Source of the DNA: Aminivibrio pyruvatiphilus | GTDB lineage: Bacteria; Synergistota; Synergistia; Synergistales; Aminobacteriaceae | NCBI RefSeq assembly: GCF_004366815.1 | Contig: NZ_SORI01000001.1 | Span: forward strand, 248,001-312,000 | DNA: 64,000 nucleotides | Direction of reading: 5' to 3' | Shown: positions 52,297-63,536 of the stretch, piece after piece | Layout of the letters: the number at the start of each line of letters is the position of its first letter | How positions within the stretch are numbered: position 1 is the stretch's first letter | Translations under genes and position numbers: made by a program | The notes under the pieces: model-generated | The model's database searches: none | The model's input: the letters and a program-made list of their open reading frames with translations, nothing else | Told to the model about the DNA's origin: nothing

Positions 52297-52731
52297 ATGT
52301 CGAGGAACGGAAGATTTTTTCTTCTTCTGATGTCCTGTGTTATTATTTTGCTGCTGTTTTTCTCTTTTTGGGCTGTGCGCTCGAACAAGGCTGCGGGATC
52401 CTTCGAGATTCACAACGTTCTCATGTGTGACGAAGTGGACGACCGGATGCAGCCTCTCGGTGCGGGATCGGTGTTCAGCTACGGTGCCAGGCAGTTGTGC
52501 CTCTGGTTCGATTATTCCCGGGCTTCCGGCGGAGACGGGGTTAGGGTCCGCTGGTATTTCCGGGGGCGGCCGATTCATTCCGAAGTGCTCAGGCTGACGC
52601 CTGGCGACGGGGCCAAGGCATATTGCCTTCTTCTCGAGGATGGCTCCCCTCTTCCCAAGGGTTCGTATTCTGTTCGCATTTCAATGTATGACAGGGTTTT
52701 TTCGGATGTGCCCTTTGTAATTTCCGAGTGA
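52297..52731 (+). CDS. Small membrane-anchored protein, DUF2914-like outer domain
   Basis: 144 residues from ATG 52297 (GTG 52288 in frame is an alternative). One N-terminal transmembrane helix (about 7-27) is followed by a ~110-residue extracytoplasmic beta-rich domain (CDEVDDRMQPLGAGSVFSYG, VRWYFRGRPIHSEVLRL, GSYSVRISMYDRVFSDVPF) that resembles DUF2914 or other Ig-like folds. The longer open frame upstream is in the repeat array and is rejected. The 170 bases to rho hold no gene. Confidence 0.72.
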   Translation: MSRNGRFFLLLMSCVIILLLFFSFWAVRSNKAAGSFEIHNVLMCDEVDDRMQPLGAGSVFSYGARQLCLWFDYSRASGGDGVRVRWYFRGRPIHSEVLRLTPGDGAKAYCLLLEDGSPLPKGSYSVRISMYDRVFSDVPFVISE

Positions 52732-52900
52732 GCTTTGCCGCTATTCATTTTGCCGCGTTCCGGCGGCTTCGGGCATTCATTGCCGGGTTCCGGGACGGGG
52801 GTTTCAGGAAGGGGATGCTTTTTTTCGTGTTGTCAATTCTTTCCATTTCCCGCGCAGTATTCCAGAGTCCTCCGGGGCCGGGGAACCGGTAATTCCGATC

Positions 52901-54277
52901 ATGTCCGACACCATACTCGAAAACGAATTGAACGGGCAGGAAGCGGAGCCGGTCGAACAGGACCTTCCGGCGGTCACCGCCGGACAGGATTCTGAAGGCG
53001 AAGCGACGCTCAAGCCCGCGCCCAAACCGCGGTACACCTTCGGGCAGCTTGCCGCCCTCCTCAATCCCGAGCTTCGCAAAATTGCGAAAGAGCTCGGCCT
53101 TACAGGTTTTTCCTCTCTCCGCAAGGACGACCTCATCATAGCCATCCTCAAAGCCCAGGCCGAGGAGCTGAATTACAGGTTCGGTGGCGGAACCCTCGAA
53201 ATTCTCCAGGAAGGGTACGGTTTCCTGAGGCCGAAGGGGCTGCTTCCCAGCGATCATGACGTGTACGTGTCCGCTTCCCAGATCCGCCGGTTCGGTCTCC
53301 GGAACGGCGACGTCATCTGGGGCCTGGTCCGCCCTCCCAGGGATTCCGAGCACTACGAGGCCCTGCTGCGGGTGGAGATGGTCAATTTTTCCGATCCCGA
53401 GGCTGCGAGACGCAGACCCCACTTCAGCGCCATCACCCCCATATTTCCCGATGAACGGCTTGCCCTGGAGACAGATCCCAGGGAGATTTCCACCCGGCTC
53501 GTGGACCTTTTCGCTCCCATAGGAAAGGGCCAGAGGGCGCTGCTCGTGTCGCCCCCCAAGGCGGGAAAGACCACCCTGCTGAAGAAGATCGCCAACGCCG
53601 TCACGGTGAACTACCCGGACATCATCCTCATGGTGCTCCTCATCGACGAGCGGCCGGAAGAGGTGACGGACATGTCCCGTTCCGTGGACGGCGAGATCAT
53701 CGCCTCCACCTTCGACCGTCCCGCCGACGAGCACCTCCGGGTGGCCAACCTCGCCCTCGAGAAGGCGAAGCGCCTCGTGGAAGTGGGGAAGGACGTGGTC
53801 CTTCTCCTTGACTCCATCACCCGTCTCGCCCGGGCGTCGAACCTGGTGGTTCCCCCGTCGGGGCGGACCCTCTCGGGCGGCATGGACCCGGCGGCCCTGT
53901 ATTTCCCCAAGCGCTTTTTCGGCGCCGCCAGGAACATCGAGGAGGGAGGCAGCCTGACCATCATCGGCACTGCTCTTGTGGATACGGGCAGCCGCATGGA
54001 CGAGGTCATCTACGAGGAATTCAAGGGTACGGGCAACATGGAGCTCCACCTGTCCCGGAAACTCTCCGAGCAGCGGATTTTCCCCGCCATCGACATCACG
54101 AAGTCCGGTACCCGGAGGGAGGAGCTTCTCCTCGGGGAGGACGAGCTGAGCCGTGTCTGGCTTCTGCGGAGGCGCATCGTGAACGTGGACGAATCAGGGG
54201 CGCTGAACCTGATCATCGATAAACTGAAACAGTCCGGCACCAACAGGGATTTCCTGCTGACCATCAAGAAATCGTAA
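52901..54277 (+). CDS. rho: Rho, transcription termination factor
   Basis: 458 residues. An acidic N-terminal extension (about 1-45), the Rho N-domain ([20 protein letters not shown]...), the cold-shock-like RNA-binding domain ([13 protein letters not shown]) and the RecA-type motor follow. The motor has Walker [16 protein letters not shown], Walker [17 protein letters not shown] and the R-loop stretch [20 protein letters not shown]. It acts as a hexameric RNA translocase. The start lacks a strong ribosome-binding site. Confidence 0.97.
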   Translation: MSDTILENELNGQEAEPVEQDLPAVTAGQDSEGEATLKPAPKPRYTFGQLAALLNPELRKIAKELGLTGFSSLRKDDLIIAILKAQAEELNYRFGGGTLEILQEGYGFLRPKGLLPSDHDVYVSASQIRRFGLRNGDVIWGLVRPPRDSEHYEALLRVEMVNFSDPEAARRRPHFSAITPIFPDERLALETDPREISTRLVDLFAPIGKGQRALLVSPPKAGKTTLLKKIANAVTVNYPDIILMVLLIDERPEEVTDMSRSVDGEIIASTFDRPADEHLRVANLALEKAKRLVEVGKDVVLLLDSITRLARASNLVVPPSGRTLSGGMDPAALYFPKRFFGAARNIEEGGSLTIIGTALVDTGSRMDEVIYEEFKGTGNMELHLSRKLSEQRIFPAIDITKSGTRREELLLGEDELSRVWLLRRRIVNVDESGALNLIIDKLKQSGTNRDFLLTIKKS

Positions 54278-54329
54278 GACGGAGGCGGGATTGACCCCAA
54301 AAATTGAAAGTGCAGAGGAGGTTGAGGAG

Positions 54330-56216
54330 ATGAAGAAAAAAAGAACTTCTCCTTCATCCTATGGAGTCCGCGGCGATCGCCCAAAGGAGCATTTCCCCGC
54401 AAAGGGCGGTTCCGGCGGACTGAAAACAGGGCGTTTCGGTTTTATGCTTGTTATTTTATGCATGGTCGGTGCCGCAGTGCTTCTCGCCGTGGGGGCGGGA
54501 AACAGGACGGCAGGAGTGGCCTGGGGCGGTCTCTCCGATTCCGATGGCCCGGAGGAATTTGTCCTTCCCTCTTCGGGATTTATCGTGGTTGATATGTCCA
54601 GCGTGTACCTGACTGACGACGGCAGGGAACTGAGCCACCGCTCCCTGAAGCCCCGGGGCTCCTCCGGAAAGAATGCGGCCGCCCCGTCGGGCGCCCCTGT
54701 GTGGAGCTTCCCCGAAAGGGTTGTGGTCAGTGCGGGAGGCGACGGCGTTTCCGGCTCCCTGTCCGCCAATTCAGGCACCTCCCGCCTTTCAGGCTTCCGC
54801 CTGAAGATGCCGGAGCAGCTTCCTGTGGAGGGAGAGGCCTTCGGGCTGTCCGCCGAATCCCTTTCCAGCACGGGGATGTCCCGGCTTTCGGGATTCCGGA
54901 TCCCCCTGCCCGAAACCCTTCCTGTGGAGGGAACTCTCTTCGGAACCGGTGGAGCGGATATGGCGAATTCGGCCGAGTTTCGCCTCGGAGCCTTTGCGGT
55001 GAACACTCCTGCGTCCGAAGCGGCCCCGACTGCGTCAGGGACCGCCCCCCCTGACCTTGGAAGCCTGATGCCCGGCAAAATGGAATCGGACTACGATTTC
55101 GTCGTGCTGAGCACTGCTTCTGACGGAAGGAGCCTTCCGGCCGAAGAGGACCCGGAACTGGCGGCAGAGGAGGAGGACGTGGTGCTCACGGAGGTGAAGC
55201 CTCTCTGGAAGGAGCATATCGTGAAGGCCGGCGAGACCATGTCCGACATCGCCGTTTCCTATAATGTTCCCATGAGCGACATCGTGAAAGCCAACGAGCT
55301 GAAGGATCCCAACAGGCTCTCAGAGAAGCAGCTTCTTCTCATTCCCGACAGCAGCGACGCCGTGGATGCCACCCTGGAAGAAGTGATGACCCGGAAGGCC
55401 CGGGTTCTTGCCGCCCAGGAGAAAGTCGTTCCCGTGAAGGTGACCGCCTACGTGGTGGCCCAGGGCGACAGCCTGTGGTCCATCGCCAACTCCCAGAATC
55501 TCGAAATCGACACCCTTTTCGGATGCAACGACCTTAAGAATCCCGACCTTCTGAAACCCGGGGTGACCCTGCGGATTCCCAACCAGGACGGCATTTTCTA
55601 TACCGTGAAGAAGGGCGACACCCTGGAGAAGATCGCGAAGACCTACGGCATTCCCGTGGACAGGATCCGGAAGGGGAATGCCGCCGATTCCCTGAACCCT
55701 CTTCAGGAAGGCCGCGAAGTGTTCCTGCCCGGTGCCAGGCCGGAAGCCGCCGATTCTTCCCCGGCCCCGAAGGGCGGAAGCGGAAAAAGTTCTCCCAGGA
55801 GCGGCGGGAGCACTGTTTCTTCTCCTGCCTCCAGGAGCTACCGGTGGCCGGTGGTGGGGAAGATAAGCAGCCCCTTCGGATGGAGGCGGCACCCGGTGAC
55901 CCGCAGAAGGGACTTCCATACGGGCATCGACATCAGGGCCCCCAGGGGCAGGGTAATCAAGGCGGCGAAAGCGGGCCGGGTGGAGTATGCCGGCTGGATG
56001 GGCGGTTACGGCAGGGTTGTGGTTATCCGGCACAACGACGGCTATTCTACCCTTTATGCCCACTGCAACTCACTGTCGGTGCGGAACGGACAGTCGGTGT
56101 CCCAGGGACAGACCATCGCGTCGGTGGGAACGTCGGGCAGGACCACCGGACCTCATCTTCACTTCGAGATACGGCAGGGAAAGAGCCCCATGAACCCTCT
56201 GAAGCTGTTAAGATAG
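54330..56216 (+). CDS. LysM/M23 peptidoglycan endopeptidase
   Basis: 628 residues from ATG 54330, with GAGGAGG eight bases upstream; the in-frame TTG at 54291 lacks this. One transmembrane helix (about 36-55) is followed by a low-complexity region with a duplicated ~22-residue unit (SRLSGFR...LPVEG...FG). Three LysM domains follow (about 300-345, 365-415, 425-475), then a C-terminal M23 domain: FGWRRHPVTRRRDFHTGID (Zn His and Asp) and TTGPHLHFEIRQG (HxH). It is expected to cut peptide cross-bridges in the periplasm. All metal ligands are present, so it is probably active. Confidence 0.92.
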   Translation: MKKKRTSPSSYGVRGDRPKEHFPAKGGSGGLKTGRFGFMLVILCMVGAAVLLAVGAGNRTAGVAWGGLSDSDGPEEFVLPSSGFIVVDMSSVYLTDDGRELSHRSLKPRGSSGKNAAAPSGAPVWSFPERVVVSAGGDGVSGSLSANSGTSRLSGFRLKMPEQLPVEGEAFGLSAESLSSTGMSRLSGFRIPLPETLPVEGTLFGTGGADMANSAEFRLGAFAVNTPASEAAPTASGTAPPDLGSLMPGKMESDYDFVVLSTASDGRSLPAEEDPELAAEEEDVVLTEVKPLWKEHIVKAGETMSDIAVSYNVPMSDIVKANELKDPNRLSEKQLLLIPDSSDAVDATLEEVMTRKARVLAAQEKVVPVKVTAYVVAQGDSLWSIANSQNLEIDTLFGCNDLKNPDLLKPGVTLRIPNQDGIFYTVKKGDTLEKIAKTYGIPVDRIRKGNAADSLNPLQEGREVFLPGARPEAADSSPAPKGGSGKSSPRSGGSTVSSPASRSYRWPVVGKISSPFGWRRHPVTRRRDFHTGIDIRAPRGRVIKAAKAGRVEYAGWMGGYGRVVVIRHNDGYSTLYAHCNSLSVRNGQSVSQGQTIASVGTSGRTTGPHLHFEIRQGKSPMNPLKLLR

Positions 56217-56257
56217 GCAATAGTGACCATGACATACCGTGACAATTTCGCTATTCT

Positions 56258-56289
56258 GGACCGGGGAATTCCCTGGTCCATGTTTTTTT
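56258..56289 (+). terminator. Rho-independent terminator before pyrG
   Basis: GGACCGGGG and CCCTGGTCC pair around AATT, with one G-T wobble, and are followed by seven T. Confidence 0.88.
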
Positions 56290-56315
56290 GAAGCTGTCTG
56301 ACGAAAATTTCTTGA

Positions 56316-57950
<1,635 letters not shown>

Positions 57951-57952
57951 GC

Positions 57953-58951
57953 ATGAAAAAATCGGTTCTCGGTCTTGTGCTCGCACTTTTTGCGGTGTGT
58001 GCCGCCGGTATCGGGGCATATGCGGAAGAGCAGCAGTCCACGGTATTCCTCATGGGCAGGGTTGAGCGCCTTCTGTACGGAAGCGAACGGACCGGAGGCC
58101 TTATCGAGCGGCTGAACGGCGTGGAAAAGGAAATGTTCGGCCGGGAGCTTCCCGGAAGCATCGCCGAGCGGCAGAATGCCCTTCTGAACTTTATCGAAAA
58201 GGGAGCCCCCGAACAGCCCTCCGTGTTGTTCAAACTCGCGGTGGCCGAGTGGGCCGTGGGGCAGAAGATCAACTCCCTTTCGCCCGCGGTCAGGAGGGTG
58301 GAAGCCCTGGAAGTGGATCTGGAAGGAACGCCCCAGGTGGACCGGCCGGTGTCCATGCGCCTTGAGAGGATTCTCAGCCTTCTGCTCTCCGACACCGTCA
58401 CCATGCAGGACGCCGAGGTTCCCGCCGGAACTGTGGTCCGGGGAGCCCTCAGCAAAACCCTCTCCCCCAGGACAGCCAAAAAAGGCGACCTGGTGGACAT
58501 CACCCTCGAGAGCGATCTCGCCGTGGGGACAAACCTCGTGGCCCCGCGAGGGAGCCGGATGCAGGCCACGGTCACCGAGGTGACCAAGCCCCGGAGTTTC
58601 GGCAGGCCTGCGGAGGTCAAGATCTCAGTCGAGAAGCTCTTCCCCCTCGGGCCTGAAGAGATATTCCTGACGGTGGGAGAAAACACCAAGAAGGCCACGG
58701 AAGCCGAGTCCGCACAGATGGCCGCCGCCGGAACCAGCGTGGTGGGTGCCATTCTCCTGGGGCCCATCGGTCTTGCGGGGGGATTCCTCGTCCGGGGCGA
58801 CCTCAAGGAAATTCCCGAGGGAGCGGTGGTCTTCGCCGAGACCGCAGATATCGTCAGGGTGTCGGCTTACCCCGTGCCCCTGGGACTTCAGGGAATGCTG
58901 AAGAAGGAAGAACCGAAACCTGAGGAGAAGAAAGCACCGGATTCAAAGTAA
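57953..58951 (+). CDS. Unknown exported protein A
   Basis: 332 residues from ATG 57953, with GGGAGGG overlapping the pyrG end; a frame open further upstream lies inside pyrG. A signal peptide (about 1-22) is followed by a helical region (about 30-155), a beta-rich domain (about 160-265), a Gly-rich hydrophobic patch (VVGAILLGPIGLAGGFLV, 264-281) and a Lys/Glu/Pro tail. No family recognised. First of three exported proteins upstream of lptC. Confidence 0.8.
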   Translation: MKKSVLGLVLALFAVCAAGIGAYAEEQQSTVFLMGRVERLLYGSERTGGLIERLNGVEKEMFGRELPGSIAERQNALLNFIEKGAPEQPSVLFKLAVAEWAVGQKINSLSPAVRRVEALEVDLEGTPQVDRPVSMRLERILSLLLSDTVTMQDAEVPAGTVVRGALSKTLSPRTAKKGDLVDITLESDLAVGTNLVAPRGSRMQATVTEVTKPRSFGRPAEVKISVEKLFPLGPEEIFLTVGENTKKATEAESAQMAAAGTSVVGAILLGPIGLAGGFLVRGDLKEIPEGAVVFAETADIVRVSAYPVPLGLQGMLKKEEPKPEEKKAPDSK

Positions 58952-58963
58952 GGAGGTACGCAC

Positions 58964-59398
58964 ATGAATACACTGAAAAAGAAAGCCCTTGCCCTTGTGT
59001 TGGCTTCAGCTCTCGCCCTGGGCGGGACAGCCTGGGCGTTCAACCTGGGGGACCTCATCGGCGTCGTGGGCGGCGGGTTCGTCGTCTCCGCCATTGCAGG
59101 GCCCATCAATGACTTCATCAACACCATCACCCTGAACAGGGGGGCGAAGGTGGAGGGACACACCAAGGTCGTTCCCATCGTTTCCATCGGATCGGGCACC
59201 CATATCGGCGCGGCCCAGGTTGCCGGGCCCCGGGGCGACTCCATCAACGGAACGAAGGCCGTGGCCCAGATCGAGGCCACGTTCCAGAACCGCCTGAGGG
59301 TGAAAATCCTCGTGCCCATCGACTCGGAGAACCCCATCCAGAGGTTCCGGCGGGTCCAGGGCGTGGGCGTTTCGGCCATTATCGACCTGCGGCTTTAG
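58964..59398 (+). CDS. Unknown small exported protein B
   Basis: 144 residues; AAGGAGG before ATG 58964. A signal peptide (about 1-25) leads to FNLGDLIGVVGGGFVVSAIA, which could be a short hydrophobic helix, and then a beta-rich region (LNRGAKVEGHTKVVPIVSIG, ATFQNRLRVKILVPID). No family recognised. It lies 12 bases after exported protein A and 15 before C. Confidence 0.75.
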   Translation: MNTLKKKALALVLASALALGGTAWAFNLGDLIGVVGGGFVVSAIAGPINDFINTITLNRGAKVEGHTKVVPIVSIGSGTHIGAAQVAGPRGDSINGTKAVAQIEATFQNRLRVKILVPIDSENPIQRFRRVQGVGVSAIIDLRL

Positions 59399-59413
59399 GA
59401 GGCAGATTTTTCT

Positions 59414-60511
59414 GTGGTATTTTCCGGTATAGCAAAAATCAGGAAAAGGATCCTTCCCCTTCTGGCGGTTCTGCTGCTCTCCGCCGTTCCTGCGGCCGGG
59501 AGCGAGGCCATCAGGGAGGCGACGGAAATCCTCGAGCGCTGGACCTCTTTTCACTGGGGACGGGACTGCCTCGTCTGGATAGTCCATTACCCGGAGGAAC
59601 TTGTTGACCCGTGGGTGGAGTCCGAAGCAGCCCGGGGCGGGATGTCCGAAGGGGAAAAGGAAGAATACAGGAGGGCTTTTGTCTCCGAACTCCGGATTTC
59701 CGAGACGGAACCCTTCCTTGTCACCATTTACGCCTTCGGCCCCCGCCCCCTGGACTTCGGAGGATTTGCGTCGGCCATCAGCCTGGTGAACAAAAACGGG
59801 GATAAGGCGGCTCCCCTGAGCTACGAACGGAAATTCGACCAGCCCGTGAGCGGGATCGTCCAGGGGCTGGTCTTCTTTCCGAAACAGACGGACAAGGAAT
59901 TTTCCGTCGCCATGAGGCGCCTCGGCGTGGTGGAGGAACAACTCTTCAGCTTCCGCCGCGATGCGGGGGGAAACACCCCAGTGGCTTCCGTTCCCGAGGT
60001 GAGGGAGAAGGAAGTGGTGGTTGTGGAACTTCCCCCGGCCCCCCGGAAGGAGCCGCCGAAACCGAAACCCGTGAAGGAGCCTGAACCGCAGCAGGTGCTG
60101 CCCCCTCCGCCGGTACCTGCCCGGCCCATAGAGCTGGCGGAGCTGCAGCCCCAGCCTGCTCCGGAGCCCGTCAGACCCGATCCGCCAGAGGAACCGAAAA
60201 AGAACGTGATCTTCATCAGCCGGGACAAGACGCTGGAGCTTTTCATCGGCCACTGGATAGAAGGAAATACCGAGGCCATGTACGGTCTTCTCTCTTCGGC
60301 CACGAAGACGCTGCTGAACGAGGAGGAATTCCGAAGACAGGTGGCCTCCACGGGGCTCCGGGTATCCCTCCGGGACGGCTACAAGGTCCAGTGGCTCGAC
60401 GGCGACCGGGCCAAGGTAGTCACCGCCCAGAAGATGCTGGTCTTCCGGACTCTGCGGAGCAAAAGCCTGTCCATGGTCAAAGAAGACAAAATCTGGAAAG
60501 TGACGTGGTAG
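59414..60511 (+). CDS. Unknown exported protein C with NTF2-like end
   Basis: 365 residues from GTG 59414. A signal-like helix (about 8-29) precedes an alpha/beta domain (about 32-180). A proline-rich linker follows (about 190-260; PPAPRKEPPKPKPVKEPEPQ). A C-terminal ~95 residues (LELFIGHWIEGNTEAMYGLL ... MVKEDKIWKVTW) look like an NTF2-like fold. No overall family recognised. The stop precedes lptC by 4 bases. Confidence 0.75.
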   Translation: MVFSGIAKIRKRILPLLAVLLLSAVPAAGSEAIREATEILERWTSFHWGRDCLVWIVHYPEELVDPWVESEAARGGMSEGEKEEYRRAFVSELRISETEPFLVTIYAFGPRPLDFGGFASAISLVNKNGDKAAPLSYERKFDQPVSGIVQGLVFFPKQTDKEFSVAMRRLGVVEEQLFSFRRDAGGNTPVASVPEVREKEVVVVELPPAPRKEPPKPKPVKEPEPQQVLPPPPVPARPIELAELQPQPAPEPVRPDPPEEPKKNVIFISRDKTLELFIGHWIEGNTEAMYGLLSSATKTLLNEEEFRRQVASTGLRVSLRDGYKVQWLDGDRAKVVTAQKMLVFRTLRSKSLSMVKEDKIWKVTW

Positions 60512-60515
60512 AATC

Positions 60516-61097
60516 GTGTCGGATGCGCCGGTGAGAGAAACCAGCCCATGGAGAAAAAGGATACTCATCCTTCTGCTGATTCTGGGCATTGGGGGATACT
60601 TTGCGTTCGAGGTCATACAAGATGCTGCCCGTGACCTGAGCGAGGGGCGGATCCCCGCGGGAATACCCGATTCCATTCTCGAGAACATCACCATGGACCG
60701 GGAAATGAACGGTGACCTCTGGAAGGCGAATGTCGGAAAGGTCGAACGGGGAAAGGACTGGGCAAACCTGTTTTCCATCGATGTGGAAGTGCTGAGGGGA
60801 AACGGCCAGATCTGGACCCTGAAAGCGCCCAAGGGGCGGTACTTCGAGAAGAATATGCGGGCCGACATAACCGAGCCGAAGGGAACCATGACGGACGGCG
60901 GGATTCTTTTTCACTACAGGGCGCCCCTGGCCTCGTGGGACCAGAAGTCCAACAGCGTGGTTTTTTCCAGGGGGTTTGAAGCCTCGGGAGACCTCGGGCT
61001 GTTCGAAGCAGGACACATGACGCTTGTTCCCGGCGGAATTATGGAAGCCGACAAGGGAGCCACTCTGAAATGGTTCGACCAGGAGGGAAAACAATGA
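60516..61097 (+). CDS. lptC: LptC, LPS transport bridge component
   Basis: 193 residues from GTG 60516. One N-terminal transmembrane helix (about 14-33) is followed by a periplasmic beta-jellyroll typical of LptC (WANLFSIDVEVLRGNGQIWT, APKGRYFEKNMRADITEPKG). It carries LPS from the inner membrane to LptA and LptD. Its stop overlaps the lptD start (ATGA). Similarity to LptC is moderate, but the context supports it. Confidence 0.82.
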   Translation: MSDAPVRETSPWRKRILILLLILGIGGYFAFEVIQDAARDLSEGRIPAGIPDSILENITMDREMNGDLWKANVGKVERGKDWANLFSIDVEVLRGNGQIWTLKAPKGRYFEKNMRADITEPKGTMTDGGILFHYRAPLASWDQKSNSVVFSRGFEASGDLGLFEAGHMTLVPGGIMEADKGATLKWFDQEGKQ

Positions 61098-63031
61098 AAC
61101 GAGGCTTTATCTTCATTTTTCTGTTCGCGGCCCTTTTCTTTGCCTGTGCCTTCCCGTCCGTGAGCCGGGCCGAGCCGAAGGGCGACATTACACTCGACGG
61201 AGACCGCGTAATCTTCGACCAGGCCAGCGGAATGGCCGAAGCCGAGGGGACGGTTCGTCTCAGACAGGACAACGTAAGGATTTTCTCCCACCGCATGGAG
61301 TATGACACGGTGAACCAGTTCGCCGTGGCAACCTCAAGGCCGGGAGAAGTGGTGACGGTGCTGTACGGCGGCAACCGCTTTACGGGAAAGACCCTTGAAT
61401 ACGACATGGATGCCGGGGAAGGCGTCCTCACCGATGCAACAGGAGATCTCCCTGCCGGGACAAGGGGTGGGACGGTCTATATCAGGGGGAAGAACCTCGA
61501 AGTGGTTCCCCTGAACTCAGCCCTCGAGAAGAAGTGGATTACGAAGCGTCACACCCGCCGGGTCAAGGACGAGGACCAGCAGGTCGCCAGATGGACCGAC
61601 GCGTCCATGACCACCTGCCCCCTGCCGAAGACCCACTACCGCCTCATGACCAAACGCCTGGTGGTTATCCCCGGCGTCCGGGTCATCGCGAAGAACCCAA
61701 GGGTCTATATCGCCGAGAAGTTCCTCTTCTCCTACCCGTTCGACTACGTGGTGCCGCTCCACGGAGAGAAGGACTACCTGCTGGGCATATTCATTCCGAG
61801 CGTGGTGTACGATTCCGACAAGGGAGTCGGCTATGCCCTCACGGGGCCCTATGCCTGGGATACGGGGGAGGTGAACATGGCCTTCCGCTACTGGAGCAAC
61901 ATCGACTTCGAGGCCCGTGCGGGCCTGAGGCAGCGTTTCGGCAGGAATTTTTCCGTGTTCGCCAACATGGACTACTCCTGGGAGGAACTGGAAGAGGACG
62001 AGAGCGGTAAGAGCATCGGCGAGAAGAAGCACAGGCCGTCCTGGGGTTTTGATTACTCCCGGCAGGGATGGAATGCCAAAGTACTCTGGTCCCAGAGGGA
62101 GAACCTGGACATCGAGAAGCGGAACCAGGAGATCGACGGCGTCCAGCAGACGAGGAACTACCGGAATATGCTCCACCGGGAGCCTGAAATCACCATTTCG
62201 AGCCCGTGGTTTTCAGTGGGAGGAATGAAGGATTTCTCCTGGAGGGTCACGGGGCTGTGGGGAGAGTACGAAACGTCCAGGACGCGGCCGGGTGAGGCCC
62301 GAATAGGCACCAGGTCCGTCTGGGACGTGCAGGCCCAGTATATCGTCAAAACCGGGGACATCCGTCCTTTCTGGAGGGGGCAGTACCGGAAGTTTTCCTA
62401 TTCCGGTTTCGACAACCCCACCGGCAGGCTCCAGGATCACCAGGAGACAACGAGCATGTGGCTGGGGTTCCGGACGCGGCTCGGCATGTTCGACTTCGCC
62501 AACGCATGGCACATCCAGAATGTCACGGGCCGCTCCCCCCTGGGGTGGGACCGGGCCGGCGACAGCGAAGTCTTCTACACGGAGCTGGGTTTTCCCGTGG
62601 GGCGCGACCTGTATCTTTCGGCCATGTCCACCTACAACATCAAAACCCACAACGTGAGCGAAGTGGCCTACCGGCTCATCCTGGACCACGACTGCAGCCG
62701 GTGGGAATTCATCTTCCGGGATGACCATCTCGCGAGCAACGATGACTGGATGACCCTCCGGTTCATGGTGAAAGCCTTCCCGGAGACGCCCCTGGCCTTC
62801 GGCGACAAAAAGCTCTCGAACCCCTTCCCCAACCAGGGCGAATTCAAGGGAAAAAAGCCTGAGGGGGTGCCTTCCCGCAGGCCGATCATGGAGGACGACT
62901 GGGGCGACGACGGCCTGACCTACAAATCCGACCCCACACAGCTGAAAGAGACAGGGGAGAACCCTGTCCCTTCAACCGGCGCCGATTCGGAAGAGGCTTC
63001 AGGCGAGGACGGAAATCTCCTTAATCCGTAA
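61094..63031 (+). CDS. lptD: LptD/OstA-like LPS-assembly outer-membrane protein
   Basis: 645 residues from ATG 61094, with AGGAGG seven bases upstream; a frame open from 61070 is rejected. A signal peptide (about 1-25) precedes an LptA-like jellyroll (about 28-140; ITLDGDRVIFDQASGMAEAE) and a beta-barrel (about 180-590). The mature protein has few Cys (SMTTCPLPKTHYR and LILDHDCSRWEF), so at most one disulfide of the LptD type. A disordered tail (about 590-645) is odd. It overlaps greA tail to tail by 33 bases. Confidence 0.87.
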   Translation: MKRGFIFIFLFAALFFACAFPSVSRAEPKGDITLDGDRVIFDQASGMAEAEGTVRLRQDNVRIFSHRMEYDTVNQFAVATSRPGEVVTVLYGGNRFTGKTLEYDMDAGEGVLTDATGDLPAGTRGGTVYIRGKNLEVVPLNSALEKKWITKRHTRRVKDEDQQVARWTDASMTTCPLPKTHYRLMTKRLVVIPGVRVIAKNPRVYIAEKFLFSYPFDYVVPLHGEKDYLLGIFIPSVVYDSDKGVGYALTGPYAWDTGEVNMAFRYWSNIDFEARAGLRQRFGRNFSVFANMDYSWEELEEDESGKSIGEKKHRPSWGFDYSRQGWNAKVLWSQRENLDIEKRNQEIDGVQQTRNYRNMLHREPEITISSPWFSVGGMKDFSWRVTGLWGEYETSRTRPGEARIGTRSVWDVQAQYIVKTGDIRPFWRGQYRKFSYSGFDNPTGRLQDHQETTSMWLGFRTRLGMFDFANAWHIQNVTGRSPLGWDRAGDSEVFYTELGFPVGRDLYLSAMSTYNIKTHNVSEVAYRLILDHDCSRWEFIFRDDHLASNDDWMTLRFMVKAFPETPLAFGDKKLSNPFPNQGEFKGKKPEGVPSRRPIMEDDWGDDGLTYKSDPTQLKETGENPVPSTGADSEEASGEDGNLLNP

Positions 63032-63493
63032 GTGCCTCACGCCCCGGGGAACCTTGACGTGCACCTCGTCGCCCACCTTCTTGTTGAGAAGGGCCTGTCC
63101 CACGGGGCTGGACGATGATATCTTGCTCGCCTTCGGGTCCGACTCTTCGGAGCCCACGATAGTGTAGGAGAATTCGGCGGAGTTGTTGATGTCCTGGATG
63201 GTGACCGTGGTTCCGAGGGTTACGCTGCTGTTGTCGATGGTGGAGGAGTCGAGGATCTTCGCCTTGCTGAGCTGGAATTCGAGGTATGATATGCGCGTCT
63301 CGAGTTTTGCCTGCTCTTCTTTCGCCGCGGCGTATTCGGCGTTCTCGCTGAGGTCCCCGAAGGACCTGGCCTCTTCGAGCTGGCGGGATATTTCCGCTCG
63401 TCCCGTGCTTCGGAGCTCCACGAGCTCCGCCATGAGCTTTTCGTATCCCTTCCGGGTCATGGTGGAGGGGCTGTCGCTGGTGTGATTGCTCAA
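62999..63493 (-). CDS. greA: GreA, transcript cleavage factor
   Basis: 164 residues on the minus strand from TTG (plus 63491-63493), with GGGAGGT eight bases upstream. The in-frame ATG at plus 63538 lies in the -10 box of the promoter and cannot be the start. The N-terminal coiled coil (MTRKGYEKLMAELVELRSTG, LEEARSFGDLSENAEYAAAK with its acidic tip) and the C-terminal FKBP-like domain (YTIVGSEESDPKASKISSSS, PVGQALLNKKVGDEV) are typical. It rescues backtracked RNA polymerase. Confidence 0.95.
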   Translation of the reverse strand: MSNHTSDSPSTMTRKGYEKLMAELVELRSTGRAEISRQLEEARSFGDLSENAEYAAAKEEQAKLETRISYLEFQLSKAKILDSSTIDNSSVTLGTTVTIQDINNSAEFSYTIVGSEESDPKASKISSSSPVGQALLNKKVGDEVHVKVPRGVRHLRIKEISVLA

Positions 63494-63536
63494 ACTTTCT
63501 ACCTCCCGGTAACGTCCTCTGAGCGAGGCAAGGTTC

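Noticed and set aside
52735-52995. An 86-codon frame between the small membrane protein and rho
   Set aside because: It overlaps the rho start in another frame, and its Gly/Arg/Ser-rich composition looks like a shadow.
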